Part shown: positions 33,700-46,219 of the stretch, one piece after another | Numbering within the stretch: the stretch's first letter is position 1 | Layout: every line of letters begins with the position of its first letter | From: Porites lobata | Taxonomy: Eukaryota; Cnidaria; Anthozoa; Scleractinia; Poritidae | DNA length: 64,000 nt | Assembly: GCA_942486035.1 (NCBI GenBank) | Contig: CALNXK010000178.1 | Span: 765,001 to 829,000, forward strand | Direction of reading: 5' to 3' | Position numbers and translations under genes: made by a program | The notes under the pieces: model-generated | What the model saw: the letters and a program-made list of their open reading frames with translations, nothing else | What the model was told of the DNA's origin: nothing | Database searches by the model: none

Positions 33700-35880
33700 C
33701 GCCAAATCAAGGAAATAGAAAAAGCTACAATTTACTGCAGACAGAGCCATTGCATTTTGTTTAAATGCACTTTCATAACAGGTGCCATTTGCCATGGCAT
33801 TTGGTCATTTTCACTGGAAGTATGACACCAACCTTACTCTGCTTTATGTATTAAAAAGTGTACTTATTCGGTTCCATTTTCCCCTTAAATAGCTGCTTTA
33901 TTAGGATCCTAAATAATTTTGTTGCCCGTGGGTACCAGGTACTTTACCCCTATATAATGTGCTAAAAGGTTGTGCTTTCATAAATATGCAGGTTCAGTTC
34001 CCTTTTGTTGTATCTTTACTAAAAGGCATCCAGGCATATGTCTTCTATCCCCTTGTTTTATGTGTCAGGTGGAGATAGCAACAACTGGAAATATGTCTGT
34101 TTTTGCAGGCTAAACAAACAGTAAACTTTACCAAGATAATCACATGATGATCAAATCTGTTCAAAGAGATGAGGTGCTATCATGCCCAGCAACAATTCAG
34201 GTATTTTTAGCAAGTAAACCATTTGCCCCTACGAGTTTTGCTGGAAAAAAGCAAGTTTTGAAGTTAATTGAGGGGCTTAAAATTTTGCTTTCTGCGCATG
34301 CCTGAACTTCGAAAGCTAATATTTTGCGTCTGGATCAGAAGGCTGTAAAGTGTACGACCTGTAAACGGCTTTGTGGCAAGTTTTAGCTCTATGTAGCATT
34401 GTAGTGACCAGAAAACTGCTCAATTATCCTCAAAACAAGTCTTTCGGCAAAATCTCCAGGGGCGAATGGGCTATTAAATCTGATCACAACTCAAATGTAT
34501 CTGCATGGACTGTTACAGTTGGCTCAGCAGTGAATGGGTTAATAATCAAGCCTTCTATGTTTTGGCTTTTTCTTACAGTGTACAGTAACATTTGATGGTT
34601 GGATCGCACAAGCCAGGGTGCGAAGAAAATCCGTTTGAACCTTGCCGTTCTGGTAAGGTGTTGTCGTTAACATGCACTAGCCCATAATGTCATTTACGTT
34701 ATTTTGTCATTAGTTTCAACATGCCAACTTTCTTGTGGAATTTTGCCCAACTTCCTCTGATTTAGCAAACATTTTCTTGCTTTTGCCTTTAGAGGTAAAA
34801 ATGTTCATTGATTTTGAGAGGTATGAAGACACTTCCTTGGGGAAGAAAAGGTGCTGTGACTGGTTAGTTTTCTTTGTACCATGCCCAGCAACAAATCAGG
34901 TATTTTTAGCATTTGATATGCAATATGTGCCTTTACATATCTTGGCTTTTTCTTGCTATGTACAATATTTTTGTACTGTATTTTTGTCAAGTTTTGTTTG
35001 ATGGCAGTTAATGAATGGAGCTCACAAACACATTGTCATTATCCCTGGTTTGCACATGATAACATGGTGGTCAAGAATCAAAGCATTTTTCTCTGCTGAG
35101 AACCTTAACTGTAATTTCATGCAAATTCCACGGAAAAGAATGTTATTTTATGGACAGATTCAAAAGATGTAGCTGTCTTGTCATGTGGTTCAAACAAAGA
35201 ATTACAAGCCTTGTGATTGCGAATTGCATGCACAGTTTTGGTTCTGTACCCAGAGATTGTTTGAACCTATATGGTAATGTGAATCTCCTGCCGACCATTA
35301 AGTTGTTAGTTCTCAAAATATTTTGATGCTACCTTAAACACGAAGCAACCTAAGTATCAGCCCAACTAACAGCATAATCAAAGTAAGGTTGGCAATGTTG
35401 GAAGGGAAAAAATTCCCAGTTTGTGTGTGAGTAACATTTAGGGCATGAAATTAACTTTTTTCTCAAGAAGAAATCAGGCTCCTAAATTTTCCAAAGTGGT
35501 CGCCAAGTCGAAAAAGTTAGTAGCCAATTTTTTTTTCAGAAACAGCAACAACAAAAAAAGCTATATGAAAAATGTATTGTATATTAATGCCAAATTACAA
35601 GGTTTCCTAGGTTGAGGAAAACCTGAATGTTTTTTTTCATATCTCTAAAGAATTGCAAACAACAATTCTGGTTATGTACTTAATCAAGAACAAACAGAAA
35701 CAAACAGTACCAAACTTTTACAGTAAGTTTATCATTTGTTGGATTTATTGTGTTTTCCATCAGCGACCGTCCAATTTGATGATCATGGATGTCCACATAT
35801 CTCAAAGACTGGCGTATATTACGTGTGCACTGTATTACCAGCCACATATACATGTATGCCAGGAAGTCGGCCTAAAATCA
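33700..35880. other. Spacer with a short direct repeat
   Basis: No gene is recognised. The phrase 'catgcccagcaacaa.tcagg' plus 'tatttttagca' recurs at 34181-34215 and 34879-34912. Each is followed at some distance by 'ttggctttttctt', so a degenerate ~700-base direct duplication is possible. Confidence 0.45.
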
Positions 35881-35886
35881 TAATAT

Positions 35887-36625
35887 ATAGATTTAGCCAG
35901 GGCTAAAAGCAAAGCTCTCGATGATATAAAATAGCATAATGATAAGCGGTTAAGGTAATGCTGGAGAACGGTGAAAAACAACAATATGTCTAATTAGCAA
36001 AAAATCAACTTTGCACGTGCAGCACACTTTTTTTGTACATTTCTTTGCCGTTTTTTTGCATGACTACAATGTGGAACTTTCAGAAACTTCTTAGTTACAT
36101 GTTTTATGGAGGAAATGTCGTACTTGTTGTTGTCACTTTTTTTTCACTGTTGCTTATTTTCACCTTGCATTGGTGGTCACTAGCATTTCTTATTTTCTCA
36201 CCGCTGCTACAAAATTGTCATGTTGTTCTTCCAACAAAAAAGTGTCTCGCTGGCCTGGTGCCTACTCTCTCTTTTTCTCTGTCCTTCTTACTCTATTTTC
36301 CAAATTTGTGGATATGCAATTAATCTAAGCTTAATACTCCAGACAACATGGATACAGAAACAATTTCTGCTTTCGTTTTCATCTTTGTTGACTCTTTTGT
36401 TGTCTGTGCTTTACAAGACTTGGGTGGCTATGCGATTTCCTGCCAAAATAACCTCGAGTTGCATTTGGGTTGCCATACCTGTTAATTGAGTTATTTTACA
36501 TTGGTATGCCTGTGGTGCGGACGGACGGTCGGTTGCTTGGGCGGTCGGTCGGTCGGTGGGTGTATGGTCATGTGATTAACAAATTTTCTGAAATGGGTAG
36601 ATTTACTTAGCTATGGGGCTCCGCC
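35887..36625 (+). repeat. Dispersed repeat with TAGATTTAG ends
   Basis: It begins tatagatttagccagggcta and ends gggtagatttacttagctat followed by ggggctccgc. The same ends, in opposite orientation, bound the insertion at 58029-59641. Near the 3' side are tandem 'cggtcggtcggtcgg' repeats (36527-36558). It appears to be an abundant non-autonomous element of unknown class. Open frames in it are not conserved. Confidence 0.6.
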
Positions 36626-36639
36626 CACGTGCGCGCATG

Positions 36640-38270
36640 AAGTGTGTTCTTGGAACTCGGCTAAAAATCTTTCAAACTGAATTTCGGAAACTTAAATTGA
36701 CAATTCCCTAAACTATTGTTTCTAACATGAACTTTATAAAATATCTTACTGGGCTACATAATATGCAACCTACCATCACAACAAGAAAAACAACATGTCC
36801 CTTTCATAAATATTAACTTGTCAAATCTCCATAAATGTATCAATATAATATCATTCGATTCATCTAGTAGCCAAGGATGAAAAAGTCACAGCACGCAACA
36901 ACTTGATCGGGATGAGTAATCATACAAACATCCAAGTCAGAGGCTGCTTGGTAAACAAACGGAGTGGAACATTACTTACTAAAACTACGAAATAGTAACA
37001 AGTTGTGTTTTTCCAGCAACTGCCAGAATGAATTGAACAGATCCTTTTTTGTTTGTTTCAGCATCTACCTGAGTTATCTGAACTATATTTAATGCAATTT
37101 TATTTCCAAGTCATTGCTTAATGGATTTAGTGTTCCAGTATCACATGTACCTTACTAACATTAAACAACTGTAATTGCAATTTCTGCCAACATCTGAAAC
37201 ACTGGAATTCACTGCATAATAAAGCTTAGTGAGAGCACGTGGAATCGGAAAAGTACAGAATGTTGTGAGCCCGCACTATGCTATTTAGCAAAAGGGATAT
37301 TTCAATCCACAATATATGTTACTTTCGGAAAATACAAGATGGCTGGCATTGACAAATTCACTTTGTAGAATTCGTGACGATTTTGTGACAAACCTTAGTC
37401 ATTCATACTGATTCATCCACCTTCAACCTTTATGTAATCTCACAATACGCCGACATAGCGACTAACTTTTGAATCTTGGTTGCCAGCACAGTAAACTTGG
37501 GCACATTGGCAACTGTATCAGGTGCAATTTCGTGTCCTGAACATCCTGGATCTATAAATGAATGTTAAGCAACTGTTGTCTGTGTTGAAAAAAATGGTAC
37601 AGTTTTTTAAGTAGGTCAGTAGACACCTGCTTCCAGCAAGCAAGTTATTTTAAATAATATAAATGTACAACATTTTCTCTATTTATCTATAAACAATGCA
37701 CCCTTTTGCCAAAACTTATATTCAAATCAAAGTTCACATTATAAACAGAATCCTTTGTTTTGTAAGCAGTTGGTAGTCATATTGAATTGAATTGGAGATT
37801 TTTATTGATAGATTAAGGCAAACACTTGCAGACATACATGCAAGTTCACGATGCAATAAAAGAAAAATTATTTATAAGAATACAAGTTTTCTCACAAACA
37901 TTAAACTAAATAAAGTTAAAATGGTATCTATGTACAAATCATAGCTTGAAGCACTCCATGCAAATGCATGGTTTTATGTAATCATGACCATGTTGATGTA
38001 ATGATTGATCTGTACGTTTAGTTAGTAGAAGATCTTTCAAACACTAAGTATCTGTAATTTTCCCCCATAGTTGTTTATCCCTATCTCAAATCGTATCACT
38101 GATGGGTATGCACTCTTTGGTATAACCTTATTCCCTGCTTGCTTGTATAATAATTATTTATTGATCTCAGAGAGGTATTTGCCCTCATAAGTGCATGCTT
38201 ATACTTCAATTGTGTATTTCAAAACTTACATAATTAAGCTATGAGTTAAGGTCGTTAGCTCCTTGAAAGT
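36640..38270. other. Spacer without recognised gene
   Basis: AT-rich sequence without recognised gene, RNA gene or clear element. A dispersed-repeat-like phrase occurs near 37450-37510. Confidence 0.45.
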
Positions 38271-38279
38271 GTATCTATA

Positions 38280-38602
38280 AAACTTACTTTATCTTTGAGG
38301 ATACAGAGTCTTGAAATAGCCTTACTCATCATTATTATGAAAATGAGTGTCCCAGTTGCATGGATTCTCATGAAAAGTTACTCCCAATAATTGAAGCTCA
38401 CTCTTTCTTTCAGTAATAGGTATGGTCCCAGGCGGGGTTTCTAGTCTTCCTCCTCATTACTAATTCTCCTGTCTTCGTTAGGTTTAATTTCATGTGATTC
38501 ATACTTGCCCAAAGTTCAATGTTCTGAATTTCGCCAACTGATGAGTCATCAGGCAAGTTTGGCTCAATTGTAATGATCAGGGGTGATGTCATCTGCAAAC
38601 TT
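38280..38602 (-). pseudogene. Non-LTR reverse transcriptase fragment
   Basis: On the minus strand the translation contains 'KFADDIT' (the RT catalytic FADD). It continues with 'EIQNIELWASMNHMKLNLTKT' (the helix and KT motif that follow), then 'LLGVTFHENPCNWDTHF'. A stop between the DD and helix segments and the loss of flanking RT show it is a decayed fragment. Distinct from the fragment at 2771, since it covers the catalytic part. Confidence 0.72.
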
Positions 38603-38960
38603 AACTTATACTTCCCTTCTAGAATGTTAACAGTTTGTCAACAGATTGTAAACTTAACCTCCAAATTGTTTAAGTGCCCAGGTAAAAACAGACCTCTCAC
38701 CTTTTATGGCATTTCTCTGGTTATGAATCAGAAAACACAAACTCAGAACAAAACAAACCACCAATATTGAAATTGTTAAGCATCAAGCAACGTAATCAAG
38801 TTTAGACTCCTACAAGACTAAGGTAAACAAATAGCTCGCTTTTCAAAAAATAGTTGAGTCTTTGAAAGTTTATCCAATTGTGAGGCATCAAACTGCCACA
38901 GTAATTACAGAAAATAATGTGAGAAAGCATTTTGATAAGGATACAGCATATGATAGCAAA

Positions 38961-41900
38961 TTTGAATGACTTGCCCTTTATAAATGTCCAGAAACCATCT
39001 TGAGTAAATTACAGACAAGGGCAAATGTGTGGTGGCAAAAAGAAAAAAAGGTAAGATTTTAACCCTGCTGAATTAACCTGATGATAAAAAGAAACAGCAA
39101 GCATGTTGGAACTTGGAATAACTGAGCTTTTAGCAGTGTTCTCCCTAAAATTTAGCTCAGCAGGTAAGTGGCCATTCATAGCCAGCATCTGGGTGAAGTA
39201 TTGTATGCTGTCAAACATTCAGAGTACTTCAGCATTAGTCCAGACATCCACTATGCTGGCCATGGGTTAATAGCTGTAGGCTTGTGTATGTATGCTGTGG
39301 CAATCCACAACCTGCTTGACAACAACCCATGGGAAAATATTTTCGTGGTGGTTTGGCTTAGCTGACAACTGAGACAACTGAGTCAAAGTGAAGAACACAG
39401 GGGATCAAGGGTCTCGAGGTGCAACTTTGGTTGCACCCAACAAGTATAGTGGTGAAGCTGTAGGCCTTATGTGTGTGTGTTATGGGAATACACAACCTGC
39501 TTGTCATAGACTCAACTCTTCTTGTTGTCTTCAGGGACATCGTGAATCATGTTCGTCTCGGGATCACAATTGATCTTGTGAGGGTTGTTGACCATGTGTT
39601 TGTGGAAATTCTTGGTATGATCCCACAGTTCCTTTGTGGCATGTTGAGACTGACGCCACAGACATATCACCAGACCTAATCACCCTCGGGTGATAGGAGG
39701 AACTTTTGATCCAGCTGCATTAAAGTCAATGATTTGGTTCCTCTTTTACTCATCCATGTGGCCCTCTTGAAAACTGTCCATGAGCAGGTGTTCTTTGCAT
39801 GGTTTGGCCTGACAGACAGCTGAGTTTGTCAAAGGGAAGAATGTGGTGACCAGGTAATCAAGGATGCTATGGTGTAACTCAAGATTGGACCAACAAGTAG
39901 AAAAGGCTGCCACAGAGATACTTGCATTGTTCTAGATGCAGCCAACATCTGCCTTATGAGTGTTAGCAACCATCATTTTTTTCCTGGCTTGTTGGAAGTG
40001 GTGAATGATGCGACTGTTGTCCAAGAAATCATTGAAGACCTGTTAGGGGAGTTTGCAGGTAAAACTTGTGTCTTGCTCTATTGTTGCCCTAACTTTACCC
40101 CAAAGCCACTGAGCATGTACTAGTGAGCAAGCAAAGCCCAGGGTTGTTATGGATGTTTTGGAATCTCATTGGAATCCCTCTATACTCATCTAGGTATTGC
40201 TGTTTTTTCTGGTGAGTGTCAACCACCCTCCATGGTAATTACAGGTCTCCTGCTTGATTTTCACCCAGGTTTTACATGGTCTGTGAAAAGGGTGGTAGGG
40301 TGGAAGGGAAAATCCCCATGTTTGTACAAAATGAGGATTATACAACCCTGATTTAGGACCACTTTTACTCCAGGGCACACTTACTACCCTTTCGACCCAT
40401 GGTCACAGTGGAAGGAACACCTGTGCCAGCATTTGGGTTTTGCTTCCTCCATGCACATTTTAAAGTAAGGGGAAGTCAATTTGTCTCTTTAACGAGCATG
40501 AAGAACTGGGTAAGAGAGACTAAGGGATGGCAGGGGGTAACACTGTGGACCACTTTGTATTTCCCTCATTTCTCCTTACATCAAATTGTATGTGAATCAT
40601 TCGATAACCCACAGGAAGGCATGTGTTCTTGTAGTCCTAGGGTGAGAGGGAATTCAAATCCTTGTTAAGAATCTTCTTTTCTACCCTGCACACCAACTGA
40701 GTAACATTTTTGCATCCCCTAAAAAGGCATCCCTAGGGTCCAAGGGCATCACCAACTCCAAACAGTGCATACGCTTTAATGCAGGGATGCCTTTTATGGT
40801 AGTACACAAATGTTACTCAGTCATTCTGTGAGGTAGAAGAGGAAGAGGAATTTATTCAGTTTATCTTTGATTATTTCACTTCCCTTTACCCCTACGTTAC
40901 AAAAGAACCAGTATCACATGGGTTATACAGTCATTCATAAACAATTTGATGCAGAAAGCCAGTGTTGTTAGGAGTGCCTTTGGTGTGGCTAATTGTTGCT
41001 TTCTTTGACACTTTTCTCTCTTTTGCCCAGTAATCACTTTCCCTTAGAGAGGCAAAGCGGGCTGTCATTAAGAGACAGGGACTGGGGATTTCCCCTGGCT
41101 ACTTTCAAAGGAAAATAGAAGAAAATAGATGATTCCCTGCCTACTTTCTGTAATTACCAGTGGTATCTCCCACTATCAAACAAATGGGGTAAGAAATCCG
41201 TGACCACGCCACAAGCACTGCTACCACTGTGGTCTTTGCTGAAGTGAGGGAAAACCAGTGGTCCATAATACCCTTGGTGTGGTAAAATGTTACCCCCTGC
41301 CACCCCATCTCTCTCACCTGGTGCTTCATGTTTGTTATAGAGACAAATTGACTTCCCCTGCTATAAAACGTGCATGGAGGGGGAAACACCCACACACTGA
41401 CATAAGTGCTCCTACCACTTTGATCATAGGTGGAAGGGTAGTGGGTGTGCCCTGGAGTAAAAGTGGTCAGAAATCAGGGTTGTACTATCCTCGAACATGG
41501 GGATTATCCCTTTAACTCTTCCGCCCTTTCCTCAGACCATGTAATATCTGGGTGAACATTAGGCAGGAAACCTGTATTTGCCAGCAAGGGTGGGTGACAA
41601 TCCCCAGAAACATCATCAACACCTTGATGAGTGTTAAAAGACAGAGAGATTCCAATTAGATCCCACAACATCAAAAACAGATGGCTTTGCCTGCCCACTA
41701 GTATACACTCAGTGGCCTTTGGGTATTGTTAGGGCAACAACTGAACAAGACGCAAGTTTCACCAGCAAATTCCCTGAATGATTACTTGGACAACAGTTGA
41801 GTCATTTGCCACTTCCTACAAGCCAGGGATGAAATGATGGGTGCTAACGCAGGTGTTGGTTGCATCTAGAACAACACAAGCATCTCTGTGGCAGCCTTTT

Positions 41901-42790
41901 CTACTTGTTGGTCCAATCTTGAGTTGCACCATGGGATCCTTGATTACCTGGTCACCACATTTTGCCCTTCGGCAGATGCAGCTTGTCTGCCAGGCCAAAC
42001 CATTCAAAGGACACCTGCCCATGAACTATTTTCAAGGGGGCCACATGAGTGAGTAAAAGAGGAACAAAATCACAGACTTTAATGCAGCTGGATTAAAAGT
42101 TCCTCCTATCACACCGAGGGTGATTAGGTCTGGTGATATGTCTGTGGCTTCAGTCTCAACATGCCACAAAGGAACTGTGGGATCCTGCCAAGAATTTCTG
42201 CAAACACATGGTCCACAGCCCTCACAAGATCAATTGTGATCCCAAGACCAACATAATTCACGATGTCCCTGAAGACAACAAGAAGAGTTGAGTCTATGGC
42301 ATGCAGGTTGTGTATTCCCGTAACACACACACATAAGGCCTACAGCTTCACCACTGTACTTGTTGGGTACAACTAAAGTTGCACCTCGAGACCCTTGGTC
42401 CCCTGTATTCTTCACTTTGGGTCAGTTGTCTTAGTTGTCAGCTAAGCCAAACCACCACGAAAATATTTTCCCATGGGTTGTTGTCAAGCAGGTTGTGGAT
42501 TCTCACAGTATACATACACAAGCCTACAGCTATAAACCCATGCCCAGCATAGTGCATGTCTGGACTAATGCTGAAGTACTCTGAATGTTTGACAGCATAC
42601 AGCACTTCACCCAGATGCTGGCTATGAATGGTCACTTACCTGCTGAAGTAAAATTTAGGGAGAGCACTGCTAAAAGCTCAGTATTCCAAGTTTCAACATG
42701 CTTGTTATTTCTTTTGATCATCAGGTTAATTCAGCAGGGCTGAAATTTTGCTTAATTAATTTACAGATGGACTTCCAAAAACGTCACTGC
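38961..42790. repeat. Long imperfect palindrome, copy 1
   Basis: The left arm (38961-about 40670) recurs inverted as the right arm (about 41100-42790). For example, 'caacctgcttgtcatagac' on the left pairs with the complement near 42300, and 'cccatgggaaaatattttcg' at 39326 with 42463-42482. The arms are diverged but collinear, with a ~430-base centre. Inside an arm a ~450-base unit is itself duplicated (compare 39327 and 39778). Open frames on both strands mirror each other and match no known protein. Confidence 0.85.
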
Positions 42791-42799
42791 GGCAGTTTT

Positions 42800-44323
42800 T
42801 CTTTTTGCCAATCACAGGAATGGAAATTTCGTGTAGCAATGCAGTTCATGAGAATTTCGAAAGTATCATGACTTATGATTATTGAATATTCTGGCTTTCA
42901 CTGTAAAAAGTACCAAATCATTTATGCAAGTGTTCATAGTTATTTGTGTGCATGCAAACACCCATGCAAGGGGGAATTTGTATGAAATGTCCACATACTA
43001 GTCATGTTAAAGATGATCAGTTTTTCAGTTATTCTCAACATGCATAAGCTTCAGACATGGTTGCCAGAGCCATAGTTTTGAAATTCCCAGACAGTCGAAT
43101 GTACACTTTCCCTGACCAAATGAATTGACAATTTGCCCGGATAATGGCTTCCAAACTTTCACCACAGCCATCCTCTCCACCTATTTATTACATGAATTTA
43201 TCCTGAATGTAAAGTGCAGAATGAATTGATCTTCTCTTTTAATTTCTTGAAACAATATTCTACCAATGGAACATGTTTAACTTCTGTGAATATGTCACCT
43301 TCCTCTCATTTCTTTGAAAGAGTTAAATTTTCCTGACTTGTTTATTTGTCCCTTACAGGGAAAAGAATTAATTTCCTTGGCATAGCAACCATGTCACACA
43401 TTAATATTCAGAGGAGATCCGAAATGCTGATGTTCTTTGTGAATAATAGGATTGAAACAGAAGGCCAGCGCAGGGCTCAAAGTCAGCAACTAACCGGTCG
43501 CATATGCCACTGGATTTTTGGTTGTGCACCTAAAAATTCATGTGTAATCGCACCTGTGCACTCTAAAACCCAAAGCACAGTGCAACTGACTGACTTCCGA
43601 GTATACATATGAACTCGAACTAGAAAGACGGTGTATGTTTAATTGGTCTTTTCTTCCAATGGATTCTATGAACTTGAATGTTCTTTTTCGTTTCGATGTT
43701 TTACTCCATCTCAGACTCTTCTGTTTTGTAATAAACACCGCTGACATGCAAATATATGCTACCAACAAAACACATACTTTTTGTGCAATGGACGATCTTG
43801 TCGAACGTTCAGTTTTAATGTCAATCAAAACACTTACAGTGTGGATTAAGAGCCTTTTTTTCCAGGTAAGAAAGTTTTTTAAGTCGTATTCCAGTTACAT
43901 GTAAATCATTGCGCATTTAACAAATTCATTAAAGATTAATTTTCATTCTCCTTTCGACACACTCATTGTTGTCAGTTTGAATTGTTTTTCAAGTGTAAGT
44001 TTTCTTTAGTCACAACTGTACTGTCAAAAAGAGAAATTAGTATTAAAATCACAACGGTATTACTACGTAGCAAATCGGGTGTGTTTTATCAATCACAGGA
44101 CTGAAGTAAAAGTAACAAACTGAAGATGACAAATAAACGTGGCACTGTTAAGCTTTTTACTTTTTCTTTTGAAATAGATGCTTCCAACATTATAAGCTGT
44201 GCTCCTAAAATTTCGGCAGTGCGCCTAATCATTTACATCTGGTAGCACAAGTGCTCCCAAACTCAAATTTAAACCTTGAGGCTTGGAAGCATAATAAATT
44301 TTTGTTATATTTGATGTATTGGT
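42800..44323. other. Spacer without recognised gene
   Basis: No supported gene is seen. Open frames at 43346-43612 (+) and 43635-43904 (+) have no domain. Phrases near 44190-44260 (gtgctccta.., gcgcctaatc) resemble a dispersed repeat. Confidence 0.45.
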
Positions 44324-44461
44324 GGTTTTCAGCTGACGTCACACATTTATGCAAATTAGGCACCCGCCATGTTGGAGCCCATGTAAGAGCTCATATTTTA
44401 TGCAAATGTAAGCCATTTCTATTTAGGACGAAGCGTTCACGTGCAATTAATTTAACTTTTA

Positions 44462-45091
44462 ATGGATAATTTCAAAGGCGAGAATCCAGAATCTCCAGAG
44501 GATATTCTGCAAAAGATACCGGTGCTTTCAAGCTATGCCAAGGGCCTAGAAAACCACATAAAAGAACGATATTTGAAGAAGATTTCTGTGGTGGAAGTAG
44601 ATCCGGCGGCTTTACCGAGCGAGCAGTTGAGTCCAGAATGCTTGCCTCCTATAGAAGTCTCCGACTTGCTCTCGTACTTAGTTCTAGAGACAAGCCATTA
44701 CACGAATAAGCAATTTAAGGCTTTCAAAAGTCTTCAGGCATATAATCAAATGGTTTCTGGCTTTGTCGCGTCAGTTAATGGAAAGGAAATCGTGGACAAG
44801 TATGTTGTAGTGGCTAAAGTGCGGCATTCCCAGAGCATGAGAGATCCTCTAGTGAATATTTGGATCATCACAGAGAAAGATGGAACCATTATCTCGGCGC
44901 ATTGTTTAGACTGCAAAGCAGGCCTAGGTGAAACCTGCTCCCATGTAGCGAGTGCTCTGTTTTACATCGAAGCCATAACACGGATCCAAGGAAAGCTCGC
45001 CTGTACTCAAGTGAAATGCACGTGGGTTTTACCGACGTATGTGAACGAAGTACCATACGCGAGAGCAAAGGATATCACCTGCCTTGTTTAA
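44462..45091 (+). CDS. SWIM zinc-finger protein of ISL2EU type, truncated
   Basis: The 209-residue frame opens just inside the left terminal repeat. Residues 97-145 hold 'MVSGFVASVNG' and 'VVAKVRHSQSM', the typical N-terminal part of the second protein of ISL2EU transposons. A SWIM-type zinc site follows: C148-x2-C151-x7-C159-x-H161, then 'VASALFYIEA'. Next is 'CTQVKCTWVLPTYV' at 181-194, which in relatives leads into a YqaJ exonuclease domain. Here the frame stops at 'ARAKDITCLV', just where that domain would begin. The region ahead switches frame into a protease ORF. This could be truncation, a retained intron or a real gene fusion. Role: SWIM domains bind nucleic acid or protein; function here is inferred only. 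Confidence 0.72.
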   Translation: MDNFKGENPESPEDILQKIPVLSSYAKGLENHIKERYLKKISVVEVDPAALPSEQLSPECLPPIEVSDLLSYLVLETSHYTNKQFKAFKSLQAYNQMVSGFVASVNGKEIVDKYVVVAKVRHSQSMRDPLVNIWIITEKDGTIISAHCLDCKAGLGETCSHVASALFYIEAITRIQGKLACTQVKCTWVLPTYVNEVPYARAKDITCLV

Positions 45092-45102
45092 ATTTGAAAA
45101 GA

Positions 45103-45789
45103 ATGCCCAACAACCACAGAACAACTTGGAAATGTTCTGCATGCAAAAAAGCTATTCCTGTTCCAGCTACCACTTGTTCTTCTTCCTCCGGTTCCGATAG
45201 TAGTGATGAGGACATTGACGTTGTTATCACCAAAGTTTGTGAGGGTGAAACTGATAAGACTGCTGCCTTTGCAAAGATGACAGACTCCCATTTTGATTTA
45301 ATTACTAGTCCTACTGGATGGCTAGACTGTGACATTATTCAGCAAGCTCAAGTTTTACTACAGCTTGAGAATGCAGCAAGAGATGGCTTTCAGCGACCTA
45401 CACTTGGTCGAGTTAGAAATTTTGACGTTGTCAGTAGTGAATTTGTGCAAATTCTAGATACTGGTAACAGCCACTGGGTGTGTATCAGCTCAGTTGGATG
45501 TCTGCCAGGACATGTTAACCTCTATGACAGCCTTTATGACTCTGTTTTAAGCCAGGAAATAGAGGAACAGGCAAATGATTTGCTAGGTGGGAGATTGGAA
45601 GCTCTCAATCCTATGCCAGTGCAGCAACAAAGAAATGGCAGTGACTGTGGGGTTTTTGCAATTGCATTTTCTACCTGCCTAGTATTTGGAGAAGATCCAA
45701 CATTTGTAAATTTTGATATGTTGAAAATGAGGCCTCATTTAACTGCATGTTTTAGAAATGGAAGAATGAGCTTGTTTCCTTCATTTTAA
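45103..45789 (+). CDS. Ulp1/C48-like cysteine protease
   Basis: The frame is open from at least 45016; I start at the ATG at 45103 because the upstream part overlaps the SWIM ORF in another frame. Numbered from 45016, a W-x-C-x2-C pair (C40, C43) precedes an acidic Ser/Asp linker (55-68). The protease core follows: 'GWLDCDIIQQAQVLL' (101-115), H153 in 'NSHWVCIS', D171 in 'NLYDSLYD', Q204/Q205, and catalytic C211 in 'GSDCGVFAIAF'. The order H-D-Q-C is that of Ulp1/SENP peptidases, which cleave SUMO or related modifiers. A complete catalytic set suggests activity. Such proteases occur in several eukaryotic transposons. Its place inside this element, where a YqaJ nuclease is expected, is unusual. 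Frame +2 relative to the SWIM ORF. Confidence 0.75.
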   Translation: MPNNHRTTWKCSACKKAIPVPATTCSSSSGSDSSDEDIDVVITKVCEGETDKTAAFAKMTDSHFDLITSPTGWLDCDIIQQAQVLLQLENAARDGFQRPTLGRVRNFDVVSSEFVQILDTGNSHWVCISSVGCLPGHVNLYDSLYDSVLSQEIEEQANDLLGGRLEALNPMPVQQQRNGSDCGVFAIAFSTCLVFGEDPTFVNFDMLKMRPHLTACFRNGRMSLFPSF

Positions 45790-46013
45790 ATGCAGGAGCT
45801 CTCAGATACTTTTCAGACAGTTCAAAGAGAAAAAAAAACAGAAAACTGTATCAGACATGTAGATTTGCTTTACAAAATAACATTTTATTGTCTCGAGTAA
45901 CACTTAAACATGACAAAGAGTAAAGCCGTCAAAATCAGATGTGTAAACCACATCGCTAGACAAGATGGATATATATTAATAACTTCACAGGACTTCAGGC
46001 TTCAGGATTAATC

Positions 46014-46210
46014 ATCGATCGTTTATTAAGACAGTGCTGTTTCGTATGGTCAATGCTCCTCAATTGAATGAATTGAGCGCTCTGCAAAATACATTCTACC
46101 CAGAATACGAGTATTTATATATACACATATCTTTCATAGAGCGCTCAATTCATTTTATTGAAGAGCATTGACCATACAAAACAGCACTGTCGCAATAAAT
46201 GAGCGATCAA
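46014..46210. mobile_element. 197-bp foldback MITE nested in the transposon
   Basis: Inverted arms of about 80 bases each start atcgatcgtttatta / attgatcgctcatttatt. They share 'gacagtgctgttt', 'tatggtcaatgct' and 'aattgagcgctct', around an AT-rich centre. It lies in the intergenic part of the ISL2EU-like element, downstream of the protease ORF. No target duplication was identified. Confidence 0.82.
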
Positions 46211-46219
46211 TATCAATTT

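Noticed and set aside
39473..42330. Two homologous genes facing each other
   Set aside because: The matching short frames arise only because the DNA arms are inverted copies. Both strands and several frames mirror, and no protein family fits.
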